From: Zhengitettix transpicula
Lineage: Eukaryota; Arthropoda; Insecta; Orthoptera; Tetrigidae
DNA: 64,000 nucleotides
Assembly: GCA_037074705.1 (NCBI GenBank)
Contig: CM073590.1
Coordinates: forward strand, 220,564,746-220,628,745
Direction of reading: 5' to 3'
The notes under the pieces are model-generated. The model saw nothing but the letters and a program-made list of their open reading frames with translations, was not told the origin of the DNA and did no database searches. Positions 39,901 through 54,803 of the stretch are shown one piece after another. Both the position numbers and the translations under genes were made by a program. The stretch's first letter is position 1. The number at the start of each line of letters is the position of its first letter.

Positions 39901-42900
39901 AAATTGAAATACAAACTATTGGGGGTTGGAGATTTAACATTCATAATCACATATAACATAAATAAACAAATTATTTAGTTAATTATAGAATAACTAGCAG
40001 AACTCAAATAAACTGACTGATTCAGAGAGTAAGAAGTGTAATTAAATAAGAAGTTTCTAAAAAGAGCACTAAAATAAAAGTTCCATGAAGGCAAGTCTAA
40101 GAAAAATGTATATATGATATTACAGAAGAATTTTAGGATAATATGGACTGTTAGATACAAGGGAATGAAACATAAAAAAGTAAAATTAATAAGAGGAATA
40201 AAGCTATAAAAATCCATTTGATTCTCAGTACAATTTCATGCAGAAAACTTCCATACAAATAGTAACTGCTACAGTACACAGTAACAAGTGTTTGGAAATA
40301 AATATTAACTATTGCCATTATAAATAATAGCAAGAAAAATAGTAATAATAATAAACACTTTATCATACCCTTTAATGGATATTTCAGCTTTTCTAATAAC
40401 ATGAGTATGTAATTTCAATGGATCTTGTGGATTTATTTCCTCAGATGTTGAATTAGCAAACACTCTAAACTCTAACATAGATTCAGTGTCTTCCAAATCT
40501 TTAGGATCAAAACGTATCAAGATATTTGTAGGAATATCCTTCTTGAATGGGTTTCCCAAATTACAAAGAACTAATGTGTTGTTAAATGGCTTACAATCCA
40601 TTTTTTTATTCTGAAAATGTAAGAGATTAAAGTTAAAAACAACTCAAAAGAGCTTAATATATAATCACAACATTCACATACTTACCTCGGTTTTATGAGC
40701 AATGTAGCTGAGACTAGCAGGATGTGCCACAAATAGTTGTGCTTCATATGCTGGTTCATTATAATTGCTAACACTTATGTTTAATTTCAATTCTTGATCT
40801 TTTCCAAGAGTCAAATCCCAAGCACCAGAAGGATCTGTATGGCATTAAATATATGTAATTAGAACTTTGTTTTCAATATTTTTTTATTCTTCACATATTT
40901 GATAATAGAAGTGAAATTAAAAAAGTTGAAAACAACCAGGTGAGTTTTCCCTGGTTTAGGAATAAGATCAACTGTCGTTACATTTCTTAGTGATTTGTAT
41001 GCCTGTGACTTGTTGCTTCCATATAAAATTAATTTCATTATTATATGTTTATAAATAATGTGAAGAATATGACCTAAATGGCTGAAGTTGAAAATATAAC
41101 AGGTAGATAAATATTGAATTATTGACATGTTAATAGAAAATTATGAAAGTTTAAAAGTAAATGTTATAGAAATTATATAGGCAGAAATTAGGTAATACAA
41201 ATCAGTAGCAAAGAAAACAAATGTTTTCTATGATATGATTATATTATTATGTTTGGCTTAAGTTTGAAAAGTTTTGATGAATACTCATTTACTGATTTTA
41301 TTGGTTTCATGTATGGCACTTACCTTTTTCTGTAAATGAGTGTGTTAGTTAATACTTAGATGAAGATATTGCACTTGATTTTTACAACAGAATTGAAGTC
41401 AATATTATTGTAATTTATCATAATTAATAAAATGTATTTATCAATTACAATTAATTTTGGAAGTATTTTTATGTTTATTTCTTTGTGTATAATTCTTAAA
41501 AAATATTTTTCAGAAAATTTAAATTTTATTTCACCAACATACTTCTCATTATATTTGATAAACATACTAATATTTCACATTGGTACACTCATATGTAATG
41601 TCTAAACTGAAAGAACAATTCATTTTAAAACATACTCTGCTCGAGATGAGGAGTTGCCAAAACAACAAGTTCACTTTCACAAATTTCATTGGAACCACAT
41701 TCTTTTTGAAATGTTGCTTGGAATATTTTTGAGGCTTCTTGCTGGTTCAAAATAGGAAATCCATCAATATGAGGAAGAGGGGAGCCTTCACGAGCCTGTT
41801 CTGGTTCTCTCTGAACAAGTGTGTAACTTAGACGAAAACTGATTGGAGACTGAATATCCCTTGTATTTTCCTGAAAACAAAAATAATCTTGTTTGTCATA
41901 TTTGTAATTTCACAATAGTATTTAAGCATATGCTATTGTTATTAATATTATTTTTACTTTTAATAATAATAATCCTTTCTTAAGACACGTCATTACATAT
42001 ATTGGTTTAAGCATTTTGTGTTTACAGTTCCAGTCCAATAAATATTATAATTTATTTCTCATGCTTTATTAAATGTGAGCAACTTGCAACTACACTTTGT
42101 AATGAGGGTTAAATGTTAATTTCTATGCTTACTTCTCTAGTTGGTCTGATCAATTTTTATATTATATAAATTTAATCATAATTAAGTACATGCCATATTA
42201 AGTTTCAATACAAAAAAAATTGAAATTAAAACTTTATCCTAAGTATGTACTTTTCTACATCACCAGAATATTTTCTAAAAAGATGTGCATGTAACACAAT
42301 ATCTATGAACAAGATCATTGGTTAATGTAGTTAAAGAAAATAAATCAAATTTTGTTTTATCATAAATTATCTTTCTAAATTAATTAATTCTTGTCACTTG
42401 AATATTATTTGTACTTTATTGAAAATTAAAAAATATATAATATGCTTGCAACTGAATGTTTCTTTATTGCATTTATCTGAAATAACTTAAGAAAATGTTA
42501 TTAATATTAACATATTACATCATTCCTCCCAGTACCATAGAAACTAAACTATAGCCAAGAAGAACTAATGCAAACTTAAAAATGTTTGAAATATGGATCA
42601 ATATTTTAAGGCTTAGATCATACTGTTTACCTTTATAAAAACAGTTTCTTCCTCACAGTGAGTTAAATATCCTCTTGAATAAGGATCAGGTTTCAAAACA
42701 ATCTCTTTCTTCTTTGAGTTGACCTTCTTGCTTGTTCCATAGTCAAAGTAAACTCTTGATAATTTTTTTCTATTATCAAATGTTTCTGCTTCAATACTAT
42801 AGTTTAATGTGACTGAATGAGTACGTCGATTAAATGTCTTTAATATGGACTTAATGGTGCAACATGTTGAAAATGTAAAGCTGAAAGTACAAATATGTTG

Positions 42901-45900
42901 AATCATATAATGAATGCTGATTCTTGAATAGGTAAAAATATAAGGTCTCAAAGATGAAATATAATAAATAAAACAATACACTGAAGAGTCTTCAGCACCA
43001 ATTGTACAATTTATGACTGTAATAGTAAATAGATTTTACAGTGTTAAAGCTGTGTGTTTTGTAAAATATTTGATTTTAATGAAGCGTGTATGATCAGCTA
43101 TAATTAATAAGTAATACATTATCAGAATTCCAATAATGTTTGAATTAATATTTCAAACTTAAATATTTCTATAAATTAATTTACATAAAACAGTAACATA
43201 AGATAAATATAATACTTCTTAGATAAACTCATGACAAAAATCTATTATTAACACACCAATATAAGAATAATCCTTAGTATTTTAGCTCTTTTTTCAAAAT
43301 TGAGCATTTTAATGTACACGATAACTACAATCTCTTGTTGATCTCAATGTACTTCCTAAATACATATAATAATTCTAATATCACTAGTTGACAATTTATT
43401 AAATAACCACTTAAGATTCCATGTGTTGATACTCCCCCCCCCCCCAAATAATTTTGTGATGTAATGTACCAGGCTGCCATGATCTTGGATCAAAGTCATC
43501 TGTGGCACAGAAAGGTGAGACTGTTTAGAAAACATTATACACTCAATGATTTATTCCCAACCCCTCTTTCAGTTAAGATTCTACAGATAAAAAATACTAC
43601 AGATGATACTCGCCAATATGTAAAGCTAAACTATTCCATATAAACTGACACTGCAAGCAAGGATTATCCTATTATAATATACAATATATCATTTGTCTGA
43701 GATCTTCCAACCACTCCCAAGCAGAATTTCCATTCATTACTGATGCTATTTATCCATTATAAGAAAATCCAACTCCACTATGGCCTATCACATCTTCTGA
43801 ATTTACACTCCTGAACACCCAACTTTTTTTAATCTCTACAACATCTGTAACTAACAAATATGTTATACATACTAAGTAAAAAGCAAAAAACTTATTTTCC
43901 TTAATTAATATATTACAGATGAATTTCATGTCTACCACGGAGGTAAAAGGAAAAAATCGGCATGGTGCCTCAGGTATTAAAAGTTATAGACTAGTCAATT
44001 TTGGTGCTGGACCAATAACATTGTAGCCTGTTACATAAGTTCACTTTGTGATGTTACATTATGTTAATATTTACTGATACACAACTTATCTTACCATAAT
44101 GTAAGCAGTTTAATTTCAATTAAGGAATAACAAAACTTTGATTCTCTTTCATTTGCTATATGTATCTCTTTGATATGGAAATTTCTATCTGAACATTAAA
44201 CTCTAATATTATATAACAATAGAAAATTTTAATCAATTATAACTATCTGACTTCATATTTAAATAATATAATAAAATTAGTAGTCAGAACATATTTTAAT
44301 ATTCAAATTTGTTCTGACTAAAGGCTATTTTTATTATTTAATAAAAATTATAATCATGAGAGAAAACTCACCAAGTCTGATCAATATCTGGAAAGCGCTT
44401 ACAACCTCTCCTGTTTGGATCAATGTTTCGTATATTATGCTCTGGTTCCACAGTTGTAACAATATCCATGATTGGCCTTGCTCTTATTAGTACAACAGTA
44501 TCTTGCTCATAAGCACCAACAAGTAGATCAGGATATCCATTCTGATCAAGATCAAGACCACCACTTAAAGAGTATCCAAAAGTACGTATGCCTCTAGCTC
44601 CCACAGGTAGGTCTTCTGCTCGCAGAATCTAAAAAACACACTTTGAATGTGTTATATTCTCAAAATATACAAATATTACTATCAATAAGCACACAATTAC
44701 TTTTTTCCTCATAATGACTAAAATCATGTTAAATTAAAATATGGAAGATAAAGGAATATCGAAAGGGAATTTCATCTTTTTAGAACACTTCAAAGATTGA
44801 AAAGTTGAGATAAAGCCACAAATTATTTGTGAATTCCTGAAAATACTAAAAAAAATGTTGTTTCTTGATATATATATATTTTTTCTATTTATTTATTATA
44901 AACTTTTATCCTAATATTTGGTATATTGTGTGTCTAAAATGAGAAAAAAAAAGTTTTAAAAAAACATGAAATTTGGTAAATACATAGTAAAAATGCCAGT
45001 TGTTATTAATCAAAAAGAATTTTTATTGATTATTTTCAAACAGATTAATAATAGATTAATTATACACCAGAATTGGGCTATAAATTAAGAAAAAATTATT
45101 GGCTCAGAAAAAAGTTTTGCTTTCAATAATCATTGTAACAAATATTTCTTCAAAATGACTTTTTTTCCTGTTTATCAAACTTTCAAAAATTTTGTAAACA
45201 GCGAGGAGAAATGAAAAACTAGTTTATTCAATTCTTGATATGATTCAATGACACTTGAAGTGTAATCAAGTGTGAAAATCAATTTTTTCTGCATTGTATA
45301 GGTCAGGCACTTGGTACTTGTCCCATGCCCTTTCACTGGCAGGAGTGGGATTTATTGTCAAGACGTAGCATTCCCTTCTCTTTGTCCGGACCAGTTTAGG
45401 GGGCAGCTGGCCGATGGTTCCAATGGGAACAGAACGCAACTCTTACCATAGGGCCAAGGTCTCTGACCCCAGAACATACACCTCTCAAAATAGGCTGAGG
45501 CACCTCGACTTGTGGGAATCTTAGTTCAAAAGCAGAGAGGGGGGGGGGGGGGGAGAGAGAGATAGATAGATAACGATATCCCCAAAGATAGCCTCTCCGT
45601 GTCTCCAGAAAGGTTCTGCCTGCAAGAGCTAAGCTCCCACTGGCTGGTTCTCTTCATTAATTTTTTTTTTAGAGTAACAGGCTACATGAGGGTAATCCAC
45701 ATGGTGGCAACTCCCCTTTAATAGCATAGGAAAGGGGAATGCGGAAGGGTAGAGGAAGGTAGCCACGGGTTAACTAGGGCCCCCGGGCTATGTCTACTCG
45801 GGCAATTTAGGTATGATATAAATTGAAATGCCTGTGAGTTTATCATAAAATGTGATGATAATAATAATGGTATATAATAAAAATAATATTTCTCGACTTA

Positions 45901-48900
45901 AAAAACTCTACAAATCAGAAACTCAGTAAGGAATCATTATTTTTATGCATTACATATGAAATGACTAGCAGACCTGTGATGGTTCAGTGATAAGGCCTTT
46001 GGATGAACCAAGGTATACAAAAACAGCTCCAAAACCATCATATGGAACGCCAACTGCAATATCTTCATACCCATCCTGATTTATGTCTCCTAGGTTAGTA
46101 ATGGCAAATCCAAACCTTAAAAATATTTAATATATTTAATTCAATAAAGCACAGAAAAAAGTTTAATTATAATTAAATATGTATTTCCAGATTTTTAGTA
46201 TTGTATCTTATCATAAACACCAAATATATTTGTTTGCAATTATAAGCTATCAACATGACATTTATTTATAGATTATTTACATAAATTTATCTTACTAATA
46301 CCTTGATTCAGGTGGACCAGTAAGTTTAACTGGTTTGTTGCAATTTACAGTGTTATTACAATTTTCTTTCAAATCTGTATAAACATAAACAGCACCACCA
46401 TTCTCCTTGCTAAAGTAAAATGGAGCTCCAACTATCAGATCTGACCGCCTGTAAAGATGAGTTACTTCATTTGACAATGTAACATTATCCTTAATTGCTT
46501 TAATAAACACACACAAATATGTAAATAAATAATCAATGTGGACAGGAAAGAGACAGAATAGACTGCTTACATAAAACTGGCAACATTTAAAATTTTCAGG
46601 AGAGGAAAATGTTTTATAAAAAAATGCAACTTACTTATCACCATTAATATCTGCTGCAGCAACCTCATAACCAAAGCTAGATGCAAATTGCTCTCCATCT
46701 AATGTTAGGCGCAGTGCCATTGGATTCACATTCCTTTGAGTCTTACTAAATATGAGCACTTGGCCAGTTTCTTCTGAACGAGGAGCACCAGTAGCATAGG
46801 CCATTTTATCACCAAAGAAATTACCTCCAGCTACTGACATACCTGTAAAATAATTGTGCATTAATATTAATTAATAAGACTCACAAATTTAAATTAGTAT
46901 TCTAACAGAATTACATTAATGAAATATATTCAATTCATTGTTGCTCAATTTAGTCCAGTTTTATATCTATCCACTAGATAATACATAATGATATGGGTAC
47001 TTATATATACTATGTTTACATAGCTACTATGTTAGGTACTTTAATTTGGTGATGAAGTCACATAGGATCATGGTTAGTGAGGAAAGATAGAAATAAATAG
47101 GATAAAGGTTGGAAAACCCTTTATGTGAAAGCATATGCTCAGATGTAGAATTGTGCACAAAGAAAAGCATATGTTCTAAGCATGGAGAAGGAAGAAGAAG
47201 GAAAGATTGAAAATATTCGGCCAGAGCGGGACTGGAACCAAGCAGAGTCGACTTACCTGAAATCAATAGTTGTCCAGTTCAGACCATCTCTCCTGATGAA
47301 TGGGGGCTCAGGCCCTCAAAAATATGTAATATTCTCTTACCTCAGTCAGACTGGACCAACTACTGATTTCAGGTAAGTCGGCATTGCTGTCTCTCTTTTC
47401 TATCCTAATGTGTTATTTAATTTGACCTCATCACATTTTCCTTAAGTATTATATAATTGCAATATTGGTAGGGAAAGGAAAGAGAGATAGGTTGTGGCTT
47501 ATCTGAAAGTGAAGTGCGGTGTAGCCATACGGAACCGAAGGTTGTTCTTCAAAATTTCGGAGGCTGAGAGCCTCCAAAAATTTGAATAACTTCTTCATGA
47601 TGGAGGCTGAGAGCCTCCGAAAATTTGAAGAATATATATATATATATATATATATATATCCAATTATCAAATTATGAAACTCATTGATAGAATAAAATTG
47701 CAAATGTGCCTTCAGAGGTATTTTAAAAGAGTCATCATAACTTGAAAATATTTAGGTAATTTATTAAAAAATACTTTCCTAGAATATAAACAGTTTTGTA
47801 TTTTGAGTAATCTGAATTTCTTGTATAAGTTTTCATCTCATGATTATGTGTTTTAATAGTAGTATCATCAAATTAATAATTAAAACTTTTATTGAATATA
47901 TTATAACAAAATGAGAAGGATTCAATGTCAAGTTTAACAGACCAAAGCTGTGCACAATATCAAAACAAAGCAAATTTTTAACAGACCTTAAATAACCTCA
48001 AACCAAGACAAAATATTAGAAATATATTTGAGCTCTTCTAAATTTATGAGCTTATAGTTCACCTTAAATTATATAAAATAATAAATCATCAGTCTCCCAT
48101 CAGAGGGAAAAAATTAAATAAACTGAATCTATTATTTTTAAATGTGGTAGGATAAAAATGAATAAAATTTTAAAATAAATTTATAGAAATATATAGCAGT
48201 TGTTGCTGATATAAAAAATTGTTTAGCATACTGTAACACCATTTGTACTATTCTAAAGAAGTTACATGTTTATTGTTTCATAATTATTTTTTATGTTAAT
48301 TGGAAAACAAACCTAAGTAGCTATATTTGGATAATGGTGACATATCAGACTTTGATCCAGAATCTTGCATAGGAGCGTAATAGAATGTTTTATCCACATT
48401 CCAAAAGTCATTTGATATATTCGTAACAAATACTGTTCCTCTCCATGTGTAAGGACCAGGTGTCCCTATTACAGCTGAATCATCATCCAATAACACCCCG
48501 CTGGTCCCAGCTTGGCAATACCCAAACTGTTCATGTGCTCTGTAAATGATAAATAAACAAACAGAACAATATGCTTTGTTAAATGTTTTAATTGATAGAT
48601 TAACTGCATCTTTTCAGTACATAATGTATGAAATTATAGCAAATATAATGTGAAATTAGCATACTCCTGTGTAACTCATATCAAGCACTACTAAGTAACT
48701 TTATAGAAAAAAATGGAAGAAAAGTAAAATTCATGTAATTCATTACATATAAGTTACCACCACATTGAAAGCTTTTTTGGTCATTTAATTGGGCCAATAT
48801 TTTAGAATATGGTTTTCAAAGAAGTGTTTATCCTCAGATTCAAATTTCCAGTGAAATTGATACAAATAAATAGCAATCACAAGCATGTGGACAAAGTAAG

Positions 48901-51900
48901 TACATCATGGTGATGGATAAACAATATCAGTCAGAAAGGTGGAATTGAACGATAGAATATTTATGAAAGTTTTCATTGGAGGTTTTTACTGACAGCTTTG
49001 ACTCAAGTATTTGATTAAAAACAAGATAAAAACATAAGAGAGGGGGTATTATTGATTAAAAGGCTAAATTCAAGTAAATGTCAACTGATTTTATTCAAGA
49101 AATAGTAAGCAAGATGCTCGCAAATGGGTTTTATTACTGGTATTGGATAATAATCATAAAAACAATCTTTAAAGAAAATGCATAAAGACATGAGGATATG
49201 GAATCAGGTAAGGATATTTTGTTATTTCACTCAGAAATTAAAGTTACCCTAGTTATGAAGCAGTTAATGTTTACCTATAACTCTGTCTTAGTGAACAAAT
49301 TCATCTAATTGCTGCATTTCCATTCAAAAAACATGGTTAAACTGAGAAAATATTTCAAAATTTTCTAGCTGATATTTTAGTATTAGTATAAGATTACCTT
49401 TTGCAAGTTTATGCTATATCAGTGGCATAGCATGGTGAGTGTGGCCCATCCTAGGTAGAAATTTATGGGGCTGGCAACAATTCAGAATTTCTGTAAATTT
49501 TGGACTTATATACATAAATAAGTGGGAGGTGCATTTGGCCTACACCCCAAACAGCTGAAACCCATGCTATGCCACTGTGCTATCTACTATCAAAGAAGGA
49601 ACATATTTAAGATGTGTATGATTAAATAAATTTCACTGCAAAATGCACTTACTTGTTAGTAGGTCGACCTTTACAAGGTTCCCAACTTTTGTCAAAATCC
49701 AAATATTGAGATAAAGTGTAACAAATACCCTGACCCCACTGAAAATCGGGGCCATTTTTTATGTATCGATGTGCACAAACCTGCAAATTAGGATTTATGA
49801 AATATAATCTTAGTTGAGTGATAAATTATACAAAATTTTAAGTCTGTTTAAAAATTGGAAATTATAATTAAAAATTGATCTTGCATATTATTAAACAATT
49901 AAAATATTTTGTAAATTTGGATAAAACAATTTAACAGAAAAAAATTAGACATACTGTATCAACTTCCATAATATACATCTGAAGAGAACTCTAAACTAAG
50001 GGATGAAATGTAACATATTTTAGTTTATTGTAAATTTTGACGTTTCACAAATAAATTCTGACTTATGGCAAATTTCCACTCATAAAAATAAGGAACTTAA
50101 AAATTTATTATTATAGTTAATATAGAATAAGACTTTGGATAAATATGGCCTCACTATAAATATAATTAATAAAATAATGACTGTGAATTGCAGAAATAAG
50201 AGTACTCAGTAATGCATGTTGTTATGACACATAAATCATCACACTTTTTATTAATGAAAGATAATGTAATGCACACATTTTAAGAAAACAATTACTGATA
50301 AAATGTAATTGTAAATTAATTTATTAAATAAATCAGACTTAGTAAAATGATTGTAAAATATATGGTAGTCAAGTTCCATGAAGTATATAAAAGATGTGAA
50401 ATTAGCACAGTGCATTAAAATATTCTCTGAAAACAAAATAATAAATTATAATATATTCACATAACTTCTAATACTGTTTTCTTAAATTTTAGAATATTTT
50501 TTTAATAAATAGAAAATTATTAGAAAAAAGGAGCAATGAGTCTCATCATCACAATTAATTAGAACAATTTTACCTTTTTAAATTGAATTCATACAGGTAC
50601 TGCCAATTTTAAATGCAGGATGATATTACCAGTATACTGTTAGTTTAAAGTGTTTATAGTCAGTTTTTCTATTAATACGTCAACTTTAGGATCGAGTTGG
50701 GAGACATGCAAAAAATTGTCTTACCATAACTTTTCCTCCAGGTTTCTGACTTCTCACAGTAACGCCAAGCCACTGACCATCTTTAATTTCATCTTTGTAT
50801 GGTGGTGACAATTCGGTGGAGTCAATAGCTGTAAATAGACAATATATTAAGAAAATGTTTAATGGGAACATAACCACATTTTGTGATTTTCATTACAGAC
50901 TCAGGTACTGAGAATTAAATGCCCAAGGTGCACTTTTAAATCTTCAATTATTTCAGTACAGTATTCTATTATTTTGTATGAAATTAATTATTAAAATGTT
51001 AATTTATTTAATAATAAATGAGTAAAAATTATAAACAAATTACATTTTAACTTGAAAATGAACTGTCAGGATTTTTTTTTTCAATTTATGCACTTGAACA
51101 GATAATCTCCTCTCTTTTGTCATGTAATCAAAGTTAAATATGGTCTGTTCCCCTTATTTGCTTTTTTACTTTTAGTATGTATTGGTCCTATTGCATGTCA
51201 TCCATGCACCTCTACTTACTTTTCCAATCAAGATTTATAATCATGTCTGGCAGAACCATTTGCACATTTATATTTAGAATCAAGAATAGCCTGTGTGTAA
51301 AAGTCATTGCTATTAATGAAAACACTGAGTACTTTCATACTAATTTTGTAACTAAAAAAAATTCAATTTAATAAAAACTATGTGAGGAATTTTCAACAAG
51401 ATTAGGTTCCATTAAGTGAAAATCTCGCCATATATAAACCGATATAAAATTGCTGATATACATTGAATGTCTACTTTTTCTGATTATTCTATTTTCTCTG
51501 TAATATTTACTGAGGTGCTAATCATAATGTCTCATATTTTTTTACTGTTTAATAAAAGTACTAAAAAGTGGTTCCATAAATTTATTGATATAAGTGAGCA
51601 AATGGTTTTCAATTATTCAAACAAATATCTATTTCCAATACATACTAATTATTTTTATAAGTTTGTGATTATTGTGGTCACTTGGGGTAAATGGCACAAT
51701 GCAAGCTTATATTGTTTTTATTCTGGTTTTGAAGTTTGATGATAGCAGTTTTGAGACATTTGATTGATATGTTATTAGGTCATTTTAAGTGTCAGAGCTA
51801 CTTGACACACATAATATTTTTGAAAATTATAAATATTAACAAAAAAATTATTAAACAGATATTTTAATTTTGACTAATACACAGATTAGAGGATATTAAA

Positions 51901-54751
51901 TACTTTTTGATATAGGGTCACTAAATTATTCTCATTCTCTACATATATAATATTTTCATTCAACAGAAAATAAAATGAGATTTAAATTATTAATGTTGAT
52001 ATAAATTGTTGATTTAAATTGTGCCATTTATCCAATATGGTGGATAATGTTTATAATTTATTTCAATTCAGATTTTATTCTGAATAGCTAATGCATTCAA
52101 ATTAAAGCTGCAAAAAACCAATCATGCAATCAACAATCCTTTTAAACTGCATTTTTAAATTTTGTTTTTAAGATTTAGTCTTTCACACAAAACCATTATT
52201 ATAAAGTATTAAAAATGCTTTAAATAAAAATAACTCTGTCAAGCAGAAGTCAAGCTGATAGCTGAAATAAAATCACAGCAAAATATCAACAGATTTTGAT
52301 AGTAATTGAAGCAATTTTAAAAATTTGGAATAATATTACCTGTTCAAGGGAGTCATCAAAACTATGTACAAAATTCATTTAAAAACCGTGCATAAACCTT
52401 TTTTAAATTTATATTTCTGGAAAAAAATCTTATTCAAGGAATCCCATATCTATTTCTACAAAATAAAACTTATCTACACAAAACATGATGCATTATCTAG
52501 ACACTCAAAATCAAGTAACCAAAATTACACAAATCAAATCAAATCATAAATCAGGTGCTTAAAAATAACTGAAAAGGTCAAGAACATGCTTCATCTTCAA
52601 TTTCCATGCTGCAGGAGAATCGATGGTAAACCTCATGATGGATTCTGTAATCCTGGTTTCATCGCAGAAGCTGTGAATGACATCAAGGACACTGAATAAT
52701 TGCCATTAATACTAAATGGTAAAATATTTAGGGTGTTTGGAAAATGGAAAAGGATATTTTACAATAGTGAGTGTCCCAAAACCAGAACAAATATATTTAT
52801 CAGTTAGGTGAATGAATCAAATTTTTAAAGGCTATTATTAAGATTGTGTTAAATAAGAAATAGTGTGTTCCATATATCATGAATAGTACATATAAAAATA
52901 TATTTCGTAGAATAGTGATAGTTGTAAGAGGATATCTCATGCAAGACAAAAATTATTAATGAAGCATAAGATACTGTAGCATAGTTAAGTTTTTTATCTT
53001 CTACCACAGGCGTAGCTAGGGTTTTCAGTGCCCTGGGACAACTGAAGATTTTGTGCCCCCTCTGTTTCCCAAAATGCAATGCGGAAGTGATATTTTTTTA
53101 AAAAAGTGTATTAAACATATAACCCTATACCATCCCTTATAAAATTGTTTTACAGACTGCTAACTTGGACAAGGTTAGTACGATTAACAACCAGACCATA
53201 CAGTGGGGCAGTCAACTTGTGTCACTCAGTTAGAAGGTAGGTAACGTTATAAATATATTGCTGTCTGTAATGTATTACAATCTATTATCTGTGGCTGACT
53301 CACTGACTGCTGTCTTCCCAGATGCTCTAGATACTCTCACCATTGCATTCCTTTATAAAATATATATAATTAAAATAGATTGCTGCTGTAGATACATACA
53401 AACAGTTCCAAGTCCTAACAGTACTGCTGCAGAATATCTATCCAAGCTGTCTTTCTTGTGGTACTGCCTGCCAACAATTCTCACTGCATCCCCGCAAATA
53501 ATAATAATTCTGTGATTAGACCTCACAATGTTACATAGTTAGTTTATATAAGATGGCACATATGTGGAGAGTGAGAGACAGAAATTTTCAATGACAATGT
53601 GAAAAATGTATTGTTTTTGTGCCGAGAATGCATATTACATTATTTGGCGTCCCTCTTGATGCTTGCCCTCCCCTAGCTACGCCACTATCTTCTACCTACT
53701 ACTAATAGTTTCATTTACAATATTTTGCAAATATATTTCTGATGAAATTGTTATAGTCTTCACACTTATCGAATTCTGTTACACAATTTCTTAATTGATA
53801 CACTTCAAATGATAGTGTTATTTAAAACACTCTAAAGATCATTAAATTATAAAAGTTATAAATAAATGGTTCTCTCTCAGTTTTTTATAAAAATTTAATT
53901 TCCCTGACTCATTTGTTCATCAAACGCAAAGAAATTCCATAACTCATTCATTTTATGTAGGTGTAGCATAGTATCTAGTTAGATTTGCAGAATAAAATTA
54001 TTAATCCCCTTACTTAGAATTTATGAATTTCATGACTCTGATGTGAATAGCTTCAACTGAGTTTTAGATAGGTATTGTATATTAAAATATTTTTATCTTG
54101 ATATTTGTGAATTAGTGTCAGAAAGTTTTATTCAGAGTTTGACTGTGAACTTTACATACACAGAAATTTTATTAGGGAAATGAACAGCACATATGTTTCT
54201 CATGTAACTTATATTTACTTATCATCCTTAAAGTCTCCATCCTAAGGAAATGGTAATCTATGAGTAAATGTTTTTCAGCATCGATTTTCCATAATTATTG
54301 TTAATGCTGCCCAAACGTATGTTCTATAAAATTAAAACACATGATAACTAACACAGTCTTAATTACATTTACATTTGTAATTAATTATGTACAGTAAGGA
54401 AGCTAGATAACATGCATCTCTCACCCTATATCTTAATATATAAGTTCCATTCCCATGTTTAAAGATATTATAATAGTATTTAAAAACTATAAAGGTGTAA
54501 AAACAATCTTACTGTTCAATACATAACAAATTACCCATATATTTGCATTAGATTTTCAATAGAAAAATATTGAAAATATATCATAGGCTGTGTTCCTCCT
54601 GAAAAAGAAGACAAATGTCTCTGAAAATTTGAAGAACTTCCTCCTGTCCAGAACGGAGACACTGAACTTCAATTTACATACAAATTGTTTTAATTATTTT
54701 GCCAAAGTCACATTCTAACTCACACTTAACATGTATGTATGTATGTGTGTG

Positions 54752-54803
<52 letters not shown>

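Noticed and set aside
40859..41128. 89-codon minus-strand frame between integrin exons
   Set aside because: It has no acceptor/donor pair in phase, and neighbouring exons 41636 and 40686 already join cleanly.
47182..47376. 64-codon plus-strand frame
   Set aside because: It lies wholly within dispersed family B and C element sequence.
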